Assembly (NCBI RefSeq): GCF_001467025.1
Contig: NZ_LNXV01000033.1
Location: 160,973-224,972 of the forward strand
DNA length: 64,000 nucleotides
Reading direction: 5' to 3'
Source of the DNA: Legionella brunensis
Lineage (GTDB): Bacteria; Pseudomonadota; Gammaproteobacteria; Legionellales; Legionellaceae
A model generated the notes under the pieces. It made no database searches, was not told where the DNA came from, and saw only the letters and a list, made by a program, of their open reading frames with translations. This document shows positions 36,627 through 47,407 of this stretch, piece by piece (the first letter of the stretch is position 1; the number at the start of each line of letters is the position of its first letter). Made by a program: the position numbers and the translations under genes.

Positions 36627-38840
36627 ATGAATCACGAACATCATCAACATCATGACAAAGATACGGAGCAAAAGCACTCTTGTCATAGTTCACATCATGT
36701 ATCGCCAGTGAAAAAATCGGCCACGAGAGATCTTGGAAAAGCAATTTATACATGCCCGATGCATTCTGAAATTCGTCAAGATAAACCCGGTAATTGCCCT
36801 ATTTGTGGCATGGCTTTAGAGCCTGAATCAATCTCCTTAGAAGAAGAAACCAACCCTGAATATGCCGACATGCATCGCCGTTTCTGGGTAGGACTAGTTT
36901 TATCGTTACCTGTTTTCGTGCTTGCCATGAGTGAAAATCATCTCTTTACTAGTTTGCCGGCCAAGCTTTCTTTGTGGATACAATTTATCTTGGCAACACC
37001 CGTGGTTTTATGGTGTGGATGGCCTTTTTTCCTTCGTGGCTGGCAATCACTGAAAACAGGGCATTTAAATATGTTTACTCTTATTGCCATGGGAACAGGG
37101 GTAGCCTGGGGTTATAGCGTTATAGCAACCTTATTTCCACAACTCTTTCCAGCCAGTTTTCATAATGAATATGGCCTTGTCGCTGTTTATTTTGAAGCAG
37201 CAGCAGTCATAACCACATTGGTATTATTAGGCCAAGTCCTAGAACTTAAAGCGCGTGAAAAAACTGGCGGCGCTATCCGTGCTTTATTAAAACTAGCTCC
37301 GGATACTGCTCATCGACTTGATGAACATAACAATGAGAGTGAAATTAGCCTTAATGAGATTGCTGTAGACGACAGGCTACGTGTTCGACCTGGCGAAAAA
37401 ATTCCTATCGATGGTGAAATTATTGAGGGCTATAGCAATATTGATGAATCAATGATTACAGGTGAACCCATCCCTGCCAGTAAAGAAGTCGGTTCACAAG
37501 TTATTGGCGGCACCATTAATCAAACGGGCAGCTTTATTATGAAAGCCACCCACGTAGGCGGCGACACCATGTTACAACGTATTGTACAAATGGTTAGTGA
37601 GGCACAACGTAGCCGTGCGCCTATTCAGCGTTTAGCAGATTCCGTTGCTGCCTGGTTCGTCCCTATTGTCATTTTAATTGCGCTTCTTGCCTGTGTTCTC
37701 TGGTTAATCCTTGGTCCACAGCCTGCCATTAGTTATGGTCTAATTGCCGCCGTTTCCGTTCTTATTATTGCTTGTCCTTGTGCTTTAGGATTAGCCACCC
37801 CTATGTCCATTATGGTAGGCATTGGCAAAGGAGCAGGCAGTGGAGTCTTGATTAAAAATGCAGAAGCTTTGGAACGTCTGGAGAAAGTAAATACTTTGGT
37901 AGTGGATAAAACAGGGACTCTCACAGAAGGGCATCCAAAGTTAACGCAAATTATCACCACAAAGCACCCTGAAGAAGAGATTATGGCTCTCGCCGCATCT
38001 TTAGAAAACAATAGTGAACATCCTCTAGCCCGAGCTATTGTTTTAGCTGCCAAAGAAAAGGGGTTAACCCTGTCAGTCACTTCAAATTTTGATGCCCCCT
38101 CCGGTAAGGGAGTGCGTGGCGTAATCAATAACCAATCTATTGCCATCGGTAATGCCTTGTTAATGAAGGAAGAGCAAGCTGACATTTCATCTTTACAAAC
38201 TAAAGCGGATGAATTGCGAGCAGAGGGAGCTTCCGTTATGTACATGGCAATTGAACATGAGATTGCAGCTATTTTAGTTATTGAAGATCCAATTAAAGCA
38301 ACCACTCCGGCTGCTCTTAAAGCCTTGCAAGAGGAAGGCCTTGAGATTGTAATGCTAACGGGTGATAACAAAAAAACAGCAGAAGCCGTTGCAGCAAAAC
38401 TGGGAATTAAAAATGTGGTTGCTGAGGTTTTGCCGGCAGATAAAAGTCGTATTGTGAGTGAATTACAAAATAAAAACAAACTCGTTGCCATGGCTGGTGA
38501 CGGGGTAAATGATGCCCCAGCCCTTGCCAAAGCCGATGTAGGTATTGCAATGGGTACTGGGACAGACGTTGCGATAGAAAGTGCTGGGGTTACCTTGCTC
38601 CACGGCGATTTACATGGCATCGTTAAAGCTCGGCGCCTTTCTGAATCTACCATGCGTAATATTCGCCAAAATCTATTTTTTGCTTTTATTTACAATGTGT
38701 TAGGCATCCCTGTTGCTGCCGGAATTTTATATCCTTTTGTGGGTTTACTATTAAACCCTATGATAGCAGCTGCCGCGATGTCACTAAGTTCTGTCTCAGT
38801 TATCGTGAATGCTTTACGCTTACGATGGGTTCAATTATGA
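36627..38840 (+). CDS. copA: Copper-translocating P1B-type ATPase
   Basis: 737 residues. The N-terminus is unusual: a His-rich stretch (residues 3-24) and a heavy-metal-binding domain [21 protein letters not shown] (43-65) in place of the common CxxC ferredoxin-like domains. The ATPase core has TGE (278-280), the intramembrane CPC (383-385), phosphorylated Asp427 in [14 protein letters not shown], and [10 protein letters not shown]. Eight membrane helices are expected. It expels Cu(I) from the cytoplasm. It overlaps the next gene by an ATGA. Confidence 0.95.
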   Translation: MNHEHHQHHDKDTEQKHSCHSSHHVSPVKKSATRDLGKAIYTCPMHSEIRQDKPGNCPICGMALEPESISLEEETNPEYADMHRRFWVGLVLSLPVFVLAMSENHLFTSLPAKLSLWIQFILATPVVLWCGWPFFLRGWQSLKTGHLNMFTLIAMGTGVAWGYSVIATLFPQLFPASFHNEYGLVAVYFEAAAVITTLVLLGQVLELKAREKTGGAIRALLKLAPDTAHRLDEHNNESEISLNEIAVDDRLRVRPGEKIPIDGEIIEGYSNIDESMITGEPIPASKEVGSQVIGGTINQTGSFIMKATHVGGDTMLQRIVQMVSEAQRSRAPIQRLADSVAAWFVPIVILIALLACVLWLILGPQPAISYGLIAAVSVLIIACPCALGLATPMSIMVGIGKGAGSGVLIKNAEALERLEKVNTLVVDKTGTLTEGHPKLTQIITTKHPEEEIMALAASLENNSEHPLARAIVLAAKEKGLTLSVTSNFDAPSGKGVRGVINNQSIAIGNALLMKEEQADISSLQTKADELRAEGASVMYMAIEHEIAAILVIEDPIKATTPAALKALQEEGLEIVMLTGDNKKTAEAVAAKLGIKNVVAEVLPADKSRIVSELQNKNKLVAMAGDGVNDAPALAKADVGIAMGTGTDVAIESAGVTLLHGDLHGIVKARRLSESTMRNIRQNLFFAFIYNVLGIPVAAGILYPFVGLLLNPMIAAAAMSLSSVSVIVNALRLRWVQL

Positions 38841-40174
38841 GAATAGGCGTGTTGGGTTTCAAAATGGCCACTTGTTTTTTGATGGGCGGACTCATACTCC
38901 CTTTAGGAAGCTTTGCCACTAACACATTGAATCTTAATCAATTGGCTAAAATTGCGATTCAAAATAATAAGGACTTAAAAGCCGCCCAATACAATGTTTT
39001 TCTGGCAACAGCACGTATAAAGCAAGCTGGTTTGTGGCCAAATCCAAGTCTACAAATTGCCAATTCAGACGACCATTTTTTTACGAATGAGGGAGAATAT
39101 TCTCGCAGCGTGGGATTTACTCAAGCATTTCCCATTTCTGGACGATTAGCGAAGCGAAAAAATGTTGCACGAGTTGACATTGCTATTGCCATGGCAGAAA
39201 TAAGGAATGCCAAGCGACAACTTAGAGGACAAGTTGCAAATAGCTTTTATGCGATTCTCATTACCGATGAACGTTTAAAACAATTAAACGGTCTACTGAA
39301 TATCAATCAGCAATTAATGCAGGTTAGCCAGAAACGTTTTCTTGCTGCCGAGGTTTCTGAACTGGATGCCAACACAGCCAAGTTAGAGTATCAACGTCTA
39401 TTGCAGGAGAAACAAGTATTAGGAAGTTTACGGATTAACCAAGTTTCACAATTAAATCAACTGTTAGGTCGCAGTAAGCAAACCCCATTATTACTTGATA
39501 GAACCTTGCCGAACCTAATCCCTCTTCCCAACCTAACCCAACTGCAAGCCAATGCCTTACAACATCGGCCGGAGATGCAGATAGCCTGGTTAAATTTTAA
39601 TCGTGCCCAAGCTGATCAACAACTTGCCCGTGCTGAACGATGGGCAGATTGGACCGTCGGTTTAGGAGTGCAGCAAGATAAAATCTTTGTTGATGGGGCT
39701 GCAGCACAAAAACCTGATCGCGCACTTAATATCAATATTGCTATTCCCCTCCCATTATTTAATGCCAATCAGGGTCGTATCCAGGAAACTACGTTTGCAG
39801 GAACGCAAAATCTTATGAAGATTAAAGCCCTTAAGTTAGCAATAAAAACGGAAATAGCCAGCAATTATGGACAAGTACAAGCGTTACAAACTGCTTTACG
39901 CCAATCGCAAGCCGGAGAAACCTTTAAGCTTATAAATCGTAACGTGGAGCTGGCAAGAGAAGCTTACAAAAACGGACAAATCTCTTTGTTCGAGGTTTTG
40001 CAAATTCAACGGCAGCAAAATGAATTGCAAACGGCCAAGCTCAATACTCTTGAAAAATACCTACAAGCAGTAACACAACTATGCACAGCGCTAGGCAATA
40101 ATCGTCTTACCCTATGCCCCCCTTTCTCAGAAAGAAGGACTTTAAATGCATCCATTCATCATGAAGTTTGTTAA
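38837..40174 (+). CDS. cusC: Outer membrane efflux protein (CusC/CzcC-like, TolC superfamily)
   Basis: The ATG at 38837 overlaps the copA stop as ATGA; the frame is open to 38825. A signal sequence ([19 protein letters not shown]) precedes [19 protein letters not shown], the OEP repeat start. Two long helical OEP halves follow with NLALQ-like [22 protein letters not shown] and [25 protein letters not shown]. It forms the trimeric outer-membrane tunnel for the efflux pump encoded downstream. The last 29 bp overlap the adaptor gene. Confidence 0.92.
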   Translation: MRIGVLGFKMATCFLMGGLILPLGSFATNTLNLNQLAKIAIQNNKDLKAAQYNVFLATARIKQAGLWPNPSLQIANSDDHFFTNEGEYSRSVGFTQAFPISGRLAKRKNVARVDIAIAMAEIRNAKRQLRGQVANSFYAILITDERLKQLNGLLNINQQLMQVSQKRFLAAEVSELDANTAKLEYQRLLQEKQVLGSLRINQVSQLNQLLGRSKQTPLLLDRTLPNLIPLPNLTQLQANALQHRPEMQIAWLNFNRAQADQQLARAERWADWTVGLGVQQDKIFVDGAAAQKPDRALNINIAIPLPLFNANQGRIQETTFAGTQNLMKIKALKLAIKTEIASNYGQVQALQTALRQSQAGETFKLINRNVELAREAYKNGQISLFEVLQIQRQQNELQTAKLNTLEKYLQAVTQLCTALGNNRLTLCPPFSERRTLNASIHHEVC

Positions 40175-41120
40175 ATCAACGCAACACGCTTTAGGCAGGT
40201 TAACTTTTTTAATTACTGCTTGCTATAGCATTGCAATTTTTGCTCATGGTGAAAAAATAGAAATTTCTGAAGAGCCACACGGTCCTGTAGTCTTAACGAA
40301 AGAACAAGAAGAAATCATTGACTTAAAACTTGCCAAGGTAAGCCAACAACCTCTTTCACAAATACTGGGTTTAAATGGCGAAATTCAACTCTTACCTAAT
40401 GAACAAGCGGATGTCAGCGTAAGGATTAGTGGTAACGTTTCTGCCTTATACGCCAATCTAGGTGATCATATAAAAATTGGACAACCTTTAGTAAAGGTGC
40501 AATCGCGATTAATAGGCGACCCACCTCCGAGTGTTGTTATTAACTCCCCTATGTCCGGTATTATTGACGCCCGTAATGTCACCCTGGGACAAGCCGTTGA
40601 ACCGAATACGGTATTGTTCCATATTAGTAATCGTCGCCGTCTTATCGCAGTTGCCAAGGTATATGAAGAAGATTTAGGCAAGGTGAAGATAGGGCAAAAA
40701 GCATATCTTCATGTCTTAAGTTATCCTAAACAAACCTTTCTTGGGAAAGTCATCTTGATAGAACCGAATCTTGATTCCATTACAAGAACCGTCAATGTTC
40801 AAATTATTCTTGATAACTCACAAGATTTACTCAAGCCAGGAATGTTTACACGCGCTAATCTTATTTTGCAAGAAAATGAAGATGCGTTGACTATTCCCAA
40901 TGCAGCCATTCTAGAAGCCAATGATGAAAAATTTGTCTTTCGCCGGGAAGGCAAACAATTTCAGCGTGTCATTATCAAAACTGGCATCAGTGATGAAATT
41001 AATACAGAAATTATTGAGGGGCTTGCTGCCGGTGATGAGGTGGTCATTCAGGGAAACCGACAACTTTATACACTTTGGCTAACAGGCGGACAACTGCCCA
41101 CAACAGAGGATCATCAATAG
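40146..41120 (+). CDS. cusB: Membrane-fusion adaptor of heavy-metal RND pump (CusB/CzcB-like)
   Basis: 324 residues. An N-terminal anchor or signal (LTFLITACYSIAIFA) is followed by EIEISEEPHGPVVL-type sequence, the barrel-sandwich lipoyl halves VSALYANLGDHIKIGQPLVKVQS and INSPMSGIIDARNVTLGQAV, and beta-barrel VARVYEEDLGKVKIGQKAYL-like and RTVNVQIILDN regions. It joins the RND pump to the CusC-like tunnel. AAGGA precedes the ATG. The Met-rich extension of E. coli CusB is absent. Confidence 0.92.
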   Translation: MHPFIMKFVKSTQHALGRLTFLITACYSIAIFAHGEKIEISEEPHGPVVLTKEQEEIIDLKLAKVSQQPLSQILGLNGEIQLLPNEQADVSVRISGNVSALYANLGDHIKIGQPLVKVQSRLIGDPPPSVVINSPMSGIIDARNVTLGQAVEPNTVLFHISNRRRLIAVAKVYEEDLGKVKIGQKAYLHVLSYPKQTFLGKVILIEPNLDSITRTVNVQIILDNSQDLLKPGMFTRANLILQENEDALTIPNAAILEANDEKFVFRREGKQFQRVIIKTGISDEINTEIIEGLAAGDEVVIQGNRQLYTLWLTGGQLPTTEDHQ

Positions 41121-44100
41121 ATGTTTAATCGTCTTATCGCATGGTCACTTGCAAATCGCGCCTTGGTTTTGGCCCTTACCTTGGCATTATGCATTTTAGG
41201 AGGTTATACCTTACAAAAAATGCCAGTGGATGTATTTCCTGAATTTGCCCCTCCTCAAGTAGTGATTCAAACTGAAGCACCAGGGATGGCTCCCCAAGAT
41301 GTCGAAGCCTTAATTACTTATCCACTAGAGAGTGTTATTAATGGCACTCCTGGGGTCACTGATGTACGCTCGCGAACTTCAGCAGGATTATCGACAATCA
41401 CTGTAATTTTTGATGACAGTACAGATATCTATCGTGACCGACAGTTAATCAATGAGCGCATACAACAAATTGCTGGCAAATTACCAGCCAATAGCGCAGC
41501 TCCTGTCATGTTGCCTGTTATTTCAGCGGTAGGATGGATGTTGAAATATGCCTTGGTTAGCGACACGCTCTCCCCAGAAGAATTAAGAACTATTTCCGAT
41601 TGGGTAATTCGCCCGCGAATATTAGCGTTAGGTGGGGTGGCTTCTATTGTTTCCTTAGGAGGCGAAGTCAAGCAATACCAAGTACTTTTGGATTCATCGC
41701 GCATGCTGGCTTATCGCCTTAGTGTTGAGGAAGTGCGGCAAGCTTTAGAAAATTCAAATCGCAATGTGCCTGGAGCTTTTCTACAAAAATCAGGCCGAGA
41801 GTTAATTGTTGGTACTATCGGTCGCATAAAAACATTAGAGGATATCCGTAAAACCATTATCACCACTCGCCAAGGTATTCCAGTAACCATTGGTAATGTG
41901 GCAACCGTGACTTTCGGTGGCGAAATCAAACGTGGTGATGGTGCTTACGGCGCAAAAAATGCTGTCATTGGCACTATTTCCAAATCCTATGGCGCAGATA
42001 CGTTAACAACCACCCATAAAGTAGAAGCAGCTTTAGCTGAAATCAAAGCATCTCTGCCACCTGGAGTGCAGTTAACAACCGATGTTTTTCGACAAGCGAA
42101 TTTTATTGAGGCCGCAATTAAAAATCTAAGCATTGCTCTTCTAGAGGGTGCATTAATTGTTATCGCGGTATTATTTGTTTTTTTAATGAACGTACGAGCT
42201 TCATTCATTACCTTTCTTTCCATGCCAATCTCTTTCATGTTTGGCATTTTGGTTCTGCATCTCTTTGGTTTTGGCATTAATGCAATGACTCTGGGGGGCA
42301 TTGCCATCTCCATTGGAGAAGTCGTCGATGACGGCATAATTACCGTAGAAAACGTCGTGCGGCGTTTACGCTTAAATCGCTTATCTTCCAAGCCTATATC
42401 AAGTCTAACCCTCATTTTTGATGCTGTGCTTGAAATTAGAAACTCTGTTATCTATGCAACAATTATTGTAAGTTTGGTATTCATACCTATTTTTTTCCTC
42501 TCAGGTGTCTCAGAAAAAATCTTCAGCCCATTAGCAATTGCTTATATCGCTTCTGTTTTAGGCTCGCTCGTTGTCTCCATTACGGCAGTCCCAGCTCTTT
42601 GCTACTTACTTTTGGTCAATAAGAACGAGAAACTAAATGATGCTAATATAAAATTACACGAATTCACCAATAAAGAGCGCTTAAATTTTGAAAAAAAACA
42701 ACTGCCTAGTACGGAAGAAAAAGAAACTCCCTTCGTGCTTTGGCTTAAATCTCATTTTCAACGCATTCTCCAGTGGTCAATTAATCATTTCTGGATAATT
42801 GTCAGTTCTGCGGTTGCTGCATTGATTTTTACCTTAAGTCTCCTCCCATTTTTTGGCACAGCCTTTTTACCGGAATTCCATGAGGGAAATTTTATTATTG
42901 CCATGACCACCTTGCCCGGCACCTCTGTTGAAGAGTCAATGCGCTTAGGAACACAAGTACGTAAACGTTTATTAAAATATCCTCAGGTTATTTCCATTTC
43001 GCAACGTGCAGGTCGTAGTGAGCTAGATGAAGATGCTCTGCCTCCCAATGTCAGTGAATTTGATCTCTATCTTGATTTTGATAAGGACAAAACCATGCCA
43101 CCGGCAGAACTATTAAGGCGTATCCGTCAAGATTTAGCATCAATTCCTGGAGCAGTTTTTAATGTCGGCCAATTCATTGCCCATCGTATGGATGAGGTGC
43201 TTTCTGGTGTTCGCGCTCAGGTCGCCATAAAAATCTTTGGTGATAATTTGACAATACTTAATCAATTAGGTGACTCGATTGCCAAACTACTAAAAGAGAT
43301 CTCTGGAATTGTTGACATTAACAAAGAACAACAAATCAATGTACCCCAATTAGTCATTAAAATTGATCGGGAAAAAGCAGCCTACTACGGAATTAATATT
43401 GGCCAAATTTCTGAAGACATCCAGATTTTACTTAATGGTGTGCGAGTTTCGAGTGTTCTTGAGGGTCAACGTAGTTTCGACCTTTATCTGCGACTAGCTG
43501 AGTCTGGACGACATAGTGTTAAAGCCGTTCAGGACATGTTAATTGATGCTCATGGAATTAACTCCCAAGGGACTGAAAAAATTCCTTTGCGTGCGGTTGC
43601 CGAAATTTCGGAGCAAGAGCAACCTTTTTTAATTAACCGCGAAAATGTGCAACGCATGGTGGTTGTTGCCTTTAATGTACAAGAAAGTGATTTAGGCTAT
43701 GTGATTCGCGAAGTTAAGCAATTAGTTAAAGAAAAAGTAAAACTTCCCTCAGGTTATTTTATTCAATATGGGGGACAGTTTGAAAACCAGCAGCAGGCAG
43801 CACGCACCATTATGCTTTTAGGGGGCTTGGCAATTCTTGCAATGCTCTTACTTTTATATAAAGCATTCGGCACTTTAAGAGAGGCTTTTTTAGTACTTTT
43901 TAATCTTCCTTTAGCCTTAATTGGCGGTGTTCTATCACTCTTTATTGCCAGTGGTGAAATGAGTATTGCAGCCATGATTGGCTTTATCACCCTTTTTGGT
44001 ATTGCTGCTCGCAACGGTATCATTCTCGTTGCTCGTTACAACCAATTACATGCCCAAGGTAAACCTTTACAAGAAGTGATAATGCAAGGCACCTTGGATA

Positions 44101-44312
44101 GGTTAATTCCCGTATTAATGACAGCTGCTACTGCAGCTTTAGGCTTAATCCCTTTATTGTGGGGGTCACCCGTTGGCAAAGAATTAGAACGCCCACTAGC
44201 GCAAGTATTATTAGGAGGGCTTTTCACTTCAACGTGTTTGAATATGATTGTTGTACCTACTGTTTATAATTTTCTTGAACAACGACGAACCCAGAGGTGT
44301 AATCAATCCTAA
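41121..44312 (+). CDS. cusA: Heavy-metal efflux RND transporter (CusA/CzcA family)
   Basis: 1063 residues, the normal HME-RND size. Twelve membrane segments in two blocks flank two large periplasmic loops. PVDVFPEFAPPQVVIQTEAPG, the membrane motif GGIAISIGEVVDDGIITVENVVRRL with the proton-relay acidics of the HME family, and GFITLFGIAARNGIILVARYN are seen. It exports metal ions from the periplasm. Sequence alone does not separate Cu/Ag from Co/Zn/Cd; the CsoR and CopA context favours copper or silver. It starts directly after the cusB stop. Confidence 0.95.
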   Translation: MFNRLIAWSLANRALVLALTLALCILGGYTLQKMPVDVFPEFAPPQVVIQTEAPGMAPQDVEALITYPLESVINGTPGVTDVRSRTSAGLSTITVIFDDSTDIYRDRQLINERIQQIAGKLPANSAAPVMLPVISAVGWMLKYALVSDTLSPEELRTISDWVIRPRILALGGVASIVSLGGEVKQYQVLLDSSRMLAYRLSVEEVRQALENSNRNVPGAFLQKSGRELIVGTIGRIKTLEDIRKTIITTRQGIPVTIGNVATVTFGGEIKRGDGAYGAKNAVIGTISKSYGADTLTTTHKVEAALAEIKASLPPGVQLTTDVFRQANFIEAAIKNLSIALLEGALIVIAVLFVFLMNVRASFITFLSMPISFMFGILVLHLFGFGINAMTLGGIAISIGEVVDDGIITVENVVRRLRLNRLSSKPISSLTLIFDAVLEIRNSVIYATIIVSLVFIPIFFLSGVSEKIFSPLAIAYIASVLGSLVVSITAVPALCYLLLVNKNEKLNDANIKLHEFTNKERLNFEKKQLPSTEEKETPFVLWLKSHFQRILQWSINHFWIIVSSAVAALIFTLSLLPFFGTAFLPEFHEGNFIIAMTTLPGTSVEESMRLGTQVRKRLLKYPQVISISQRAGRSELDEDALPPNVSEFDLYLDFDKDKTMPPAELLRRIRQDLASIPGAVFNVGQFIAHRMDEVLSGVRAQVAIKIFGDNLTILNQLGDSIAKLLKEISGIVDINKEQQINVPQLVIKIDREKAAYYGINIGQISEDIQILLNGVRVSSVLEGQRSFDLYLRLAESGRHSVKAVQDMLIDAHGINSQGTEKIPLRAVAEISEQEQPFLINRENVQRMVVVAFNVQESDLGYVIREVKQLVKEKVKLPSGYFIQYGGQFENQQQAARTIMLLGGLAILAMLLLLYKAFGTLREAFLVLFNLPLALIGGVLSLFIASGEMSIAAMIGFITLFGIAARNGIILVARYNQLHAQGKPLQEVIMQGTLDRLIPVLMTAATAALGLIPLLWGSPVGKELERPLAQVLLGGLFTSTCLNMIVVPTVYNFLEQRRTQRCNQS

Positions 44313-44386
44313 GCAGATTATTCGTTTTCTCGCTTACTCTGGGAGTTAACGTAAAACCATTAATTTATTAATCGGAGACAGCATTT

Positions 44387-45229
44387 GTGAAAAAAATCAG
44401 CAGCCTTTTTCTATTGATGAGCTTAATTTATCATCCCTCAATCGCAGATATGCAATCCCACCATCAGATGAAACATCCGCCCCTTAATGCTGTGATGGCA
44501 AAATCACCAGCAATTCATTTAACTATCGAAAAAATTGTGGATAAACATGACAAAAAATTGGTTTTTTTTAAACTAACAGACAGCACCAGTAATAAGCCAA
44601 TTCACTTAAATGAGCTTAAAGAAGTGCATACACAAAAAATTCATTTATTGGTGATTGACGATAGTCTTTCTGACTATAGCCATGCCCACCCCAAAGCCAC
44701 TCTTGAGCCGGGAGTTTATCAATTCGAATGGCAACCGAAACGCAAAAATGCCATTTATCGAGTATGGGCCGACATAGTTCCCCTTAAAAGCAATACACAA
44801 GAATACATTATTGCTGATTTGTCACCATCTAAAAATTTTTACACTACCCTGAAAATTACTTCTAAACCATTTTATGAAAGTACGGTCAATGGTTTTCAAT
44901 TTAAGCTGACTTTTGACAAAACCAAGCTTGAGGTTGGTAAACCTGCTATGGGTAAAATTATTGTTACGGATGCACAAGGAAACCCTATACATACTCTCGA
45001 GCCTGTTATGGGCGCCTTTGCTCATATTGTCGGCTTTAATGATGATCTAAAAACCGTTGTACATATGCATCCTATGGGGCAAGAGCCTAATACAGCAGGA
45101 GCTCGCGGTGGTCCTGAACTGCAATTTCACATTGAACCTGGAAAAGCAGGATTCGTTAAAATATTTGCTCAGGTAAAAATTAATGGACAAGAAATTTTTG
45201 TCCCTTTCGGCATTGTCATCAATAGTTAA
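44387..45229 (+). CDS. Secreted protein of the copper cluster, function unknown
   Basis: 280 residues from a GTG at 44387 with CGGAGA upstream. A signal peptide spans about 1-20 (KKISSLFLLMSLIYHPSIA). The mature part begins with a His/Met-rich stretch (DMQSHHQMKHPP), contains YSHAHPKATLEPG and VVHMHPMGQEP, and reads as two beta-sandwich halves (30-150, 155-280). The His/Met clusters suggest metal binding in the periplasm. It is the last gene of the cluster, 74 bp after cusA. No family name is recalled; related sequences occur beside copper genes in other proteobacteria. Confidence 0.75.
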   Translation: MKKISSLFLLMSLIYHPSIADMQSHHQMKHPPLNAVMAKSPAIHLTIEKIVDKHDKKLVFFKLTDSTSNKPIHLNELKEVHTQKIHLLVIDDSLSDYSHAHPKATLEPGVYQFEWQPKRKNAIYRVWADIVPLKSNTQEYIIADLSPSKNFYTTLKITSKPFYESTVNGFQFKLTFDKTKLEVGKPAMGKIIVTDAQGNPIHTLEPVMGAFAHIVGFNDDLKTVVHMHPMGQEPNTAGARGGPELQFHIEPGKAGFVKIFAQVKINGQEIFVPFGIVINS

Positions 45230-45237
45230 AAGTTGAT

Positions 45238-45271
45238 AGTCACCCTTTCATTGAGGGGAGAAAAGGTGACT
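45238..45271. terminator. Hairpin between convergent genes
   Basis: AGTCACCCTTTC pairs with GAAAAGGTGACT (one mismatch) around a 10-nt loop, 8 bp after the secreted-protein stop and 9 bp before the stop of the minus-strand gene. It probably terminates both. Confidence 0.7.
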
Positions 45272-45279
45272 AATGAGAA

Positions 45280-47280
45280 TTAAGCTGCTGGGGCGTTTAG
45301 TTTTTCTTCCAACGCTTCAATATGCTGCTGCGATGCGGTTTTTGCAAAGAAAAAGCATGAGTTAAAAGAAAGGTCACCTTTATAGCAGGATTTAAGCGTT
45401 CTCCCTGCGATGGCAAAAGCACCAAACACACTAAGCGCAATAGCAATATTGACTAGAATTGGTTTCCAAATTGCACGGTGTTCATGCAAAATATGATCTT
45501 GCGAATGCAGTAATGTAGACATTTGCCGCTTCATGGAGCGAATTCTGTTCGCATCGCAATTTGGCTTTTGCGCCTCAATAAAAATACCCTCCCATTGCTT
45601 CTGTAACGCACTTGCCAAATTATAACCTACCCTACCCTTAGCAACCTGACCAACCCAAAGATCGCCCGCGAACTCTTTGAAATCTGTAAGCCCTTGAGTG
45701 ACGGAGTGGTTGTCGAAATCAAATATTATCTTAGAAGCTTTACTTACCACAGGTGCGAATAAAGGTTCGTCTTTAAAGGTCCCTTCGAATACGCGAAATA
45801 GTTTTATAGAATCACTCACGAACAATGCTAGCTCTAGATCTTGCTGTATTTGTTGTTCAAATTCATTTTTCTCTAAACTAGAGGCTAAAGTATTTAATTG
45901 CGCTTGTAATTTATCTGCTAAGTTAGAAAAATCTGGGCCTTGAAAATATCCTCTGTCCGACAGGCGCTTACCAAAGCCTTTTATTTGTTCAATCTTCGAT
46001 AAAGAATCGTAAAACTCAACTACTTTTTTGGGAATCAATGAAGACAATTCAGCGTTCGAAAAAGCTTTAACAATGCTGTCCCTTAAGGTAGTTGAACATT
46101 TGTCGAGCAAAAAAGTCTCGAATTCTTTTAGAAAATTTTGCTGAAATATTTCTTTTCCTGCGCTGCTTGTAGCTGTACCAGCTTGTAACTCTTTGTAGCA
46201 AGCGTCTTCCCATTTGCCCTTCAGGTCATCAATCCATTCAGGAAGACTTTGCCTATTCACATCAGCGATTGATAATTCCTCGGCAATTTTCTCCAGCTCA
46301 ATGAAGCCTTTTGTAACAGGATGGCTATCAAAATTTTTCAGACTAACTGATATCCTTTCCAAAAGAGGGTTTAGGACCAATGATGGATGCACCTTATCGT
46401 AAAAGTCCCTCATTCGATACCAATAAAGATCTTGCTGGATAAATTTTTCTATCGCTTTAAACTCTAACCGAAATTCTTTTACCTTTTTACTAAACACAGC
46501 CAGATCAGCCTCTGTCTTAATTTCTTCCCTTTTTAACTGCAAATCTTCAACTAGCTTAAGCAACTTTTGTTTCCTTGACTTATTCAGCAATGTTCCAGCA
46601 AAATCTTTTATTTTTCGCAAGCTTTCTGATGCATCGAGAAAAGCAACCAAATTGTTAAATTCCGTATCTTCATCCGTGCTTACAGGTAGACTCTCCTTAC
46701 AAAAGGCTTTTATTACTGCAGGCTCATCTTGACTCAAAATCTTTGTTAATTTAATTAAATCAATTGCTATATTATGCTCTAACTCTTTAAATACCTGTTG
46801 CTCATGATTGTTTAAAAGGATAACCGTAGCTTTTTGTTCATGCGAGAGGGTAAAGTATTTACTCTTCTTATAATCTCTTTTCCCTGTCTTGAGCTCTTGA
46901 GTAAGTGCTTTGACTTTGTCTTGCGTTTCTGTCCCTAAATATTTTTCCAATGATTGATAAGAATCAAGAAAATCTGCAGTCCAAACTGCCGAATCAGTAC
47001 TAGCCTTGGTATAAATACGGCCCAAAGTGAATATCTTAACTGCAAATTCAGCTAAACTGACACTACTCTCATTTTTGTCTTGAAAGAGTAGGTAAGATTT
47101 TTCAATCATTCCCAATGTAAGAGAAGGGGGAATACTATCCTCCAATAATTCTTCATGAATAGCCACCTTCCTTGTTTGTTCAATTTCTTTGAATAGTTCT
47201 TCTAAAAAAGTTTTTGCAGGCAGTCTATCTTCCTCTTTTACTTTTGCAAGTAAAGGCAACATTGCCGTTATATACCACAT
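45280..47280 (-). CDS. Large helical protein with internal duplication and C-terminal membrane helix; effector candidate
   Basis: The start at 47280 (MWYITAMLPLLAKVKEEDRL) is chosen because AGGAAA lies 7 bases upstream; 666 residues. No family is recognised. It is almost entirely charged, helical and coiled-coil-like. Using numbering from the longer frame at 47310 (10 residues more), two segments of about 155 residues, 219-376 and 427-579, align: compare FDSHPVTKGFIELEKIAEEL with FDNHSVTQGLTDFKEFAGDL, and LKGKWEDACYKE with LQKQWEGIFIEA. One membrane helix lies at 616-636. The tail is 40 residues. It has no signal peptide. Architecture and isolation fit a Dot/Icm effector that targets host membranes; that is inference. 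Confidence 0.75.
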   Translation of the reverse strand: MWYITAMLPLLAKVKEEDRLPAKTFLEELFKEIEQTRKVAIHEELLEDSIPPSLTLGMIEKSYLLFQDKNESSVSLAEFAVKIFTLGRIYTKASTDSAVWTADFLDSYQSLEKYLGTETQDKVKALTQELKTGKRDYKKSKYFTLSHEQKATVILLNNHEQQVFKELEHNIAIDLIKLTKILSQDEPAVIKAFCKESLPVSTDEDTEFNNLVAFLDASESLRKIKDFAGTLLNKSRKQKLLKLVEDLQLKREEIKTEADLAVFSKKVKEFRLEFKAIEKFIQQDLYWYRMRDFYDKVHPSLVLNPLLERISVSLKNFDSHPVTKGFIELEKIAEELSIADVNRQSLPEWIDDLKGKWEDACYKELQAGTATSSAGKEIFQQNFLKEFETFLLDKCSTTLRDSIVKAFSNAELSSLIPKKVVEFYDSLSKIEQIKGFGKRLSDRGYFQGPDFSNLADKLQAQLNTLASSLEKNEFEQQIQQDLELALFVSDSIKLFRVFEGTFKDEPLFAPVVSKASKIIFDFDNHSVTQGLTDFKEFAGDLWVGQVAKGRVGYNLASALQKQWEGIFIEAQKPNCDANRIRSMKRQMSTLLHSQDHILHEHRAIWKPILVNIAIALSVFGAFAIAGRTLKSCYKGDLSFNSCFFFAKTASQQHIEALEEKLNAPAA

Positions 47281-47407
47281 AGTATTTTTCCTGTGCCATT
47301 TATTGCACAAAAGAATAACAGCAGAACATTAAGGTAGTATTAAAAACAATTTTTTGTAATGCTTTATGTTAGGACAGCAGTTCAATTACTGTTTTAGAGA
47401 TATAAAA

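Noticed and set aside
37733-38653. 306-residue open frame on the minus strand opposite copA
   Set aside because: It lies wholly within copA, whose ATPase motifs are complete. The antisense frame is Ala/Ser-rich with no family pattern and no ribosome site.
41987-42415. 142-residue minus-strand frame opposite cusA
   Set aside because: Shadow of the RND coding frame; no recognisable motif and no SD.
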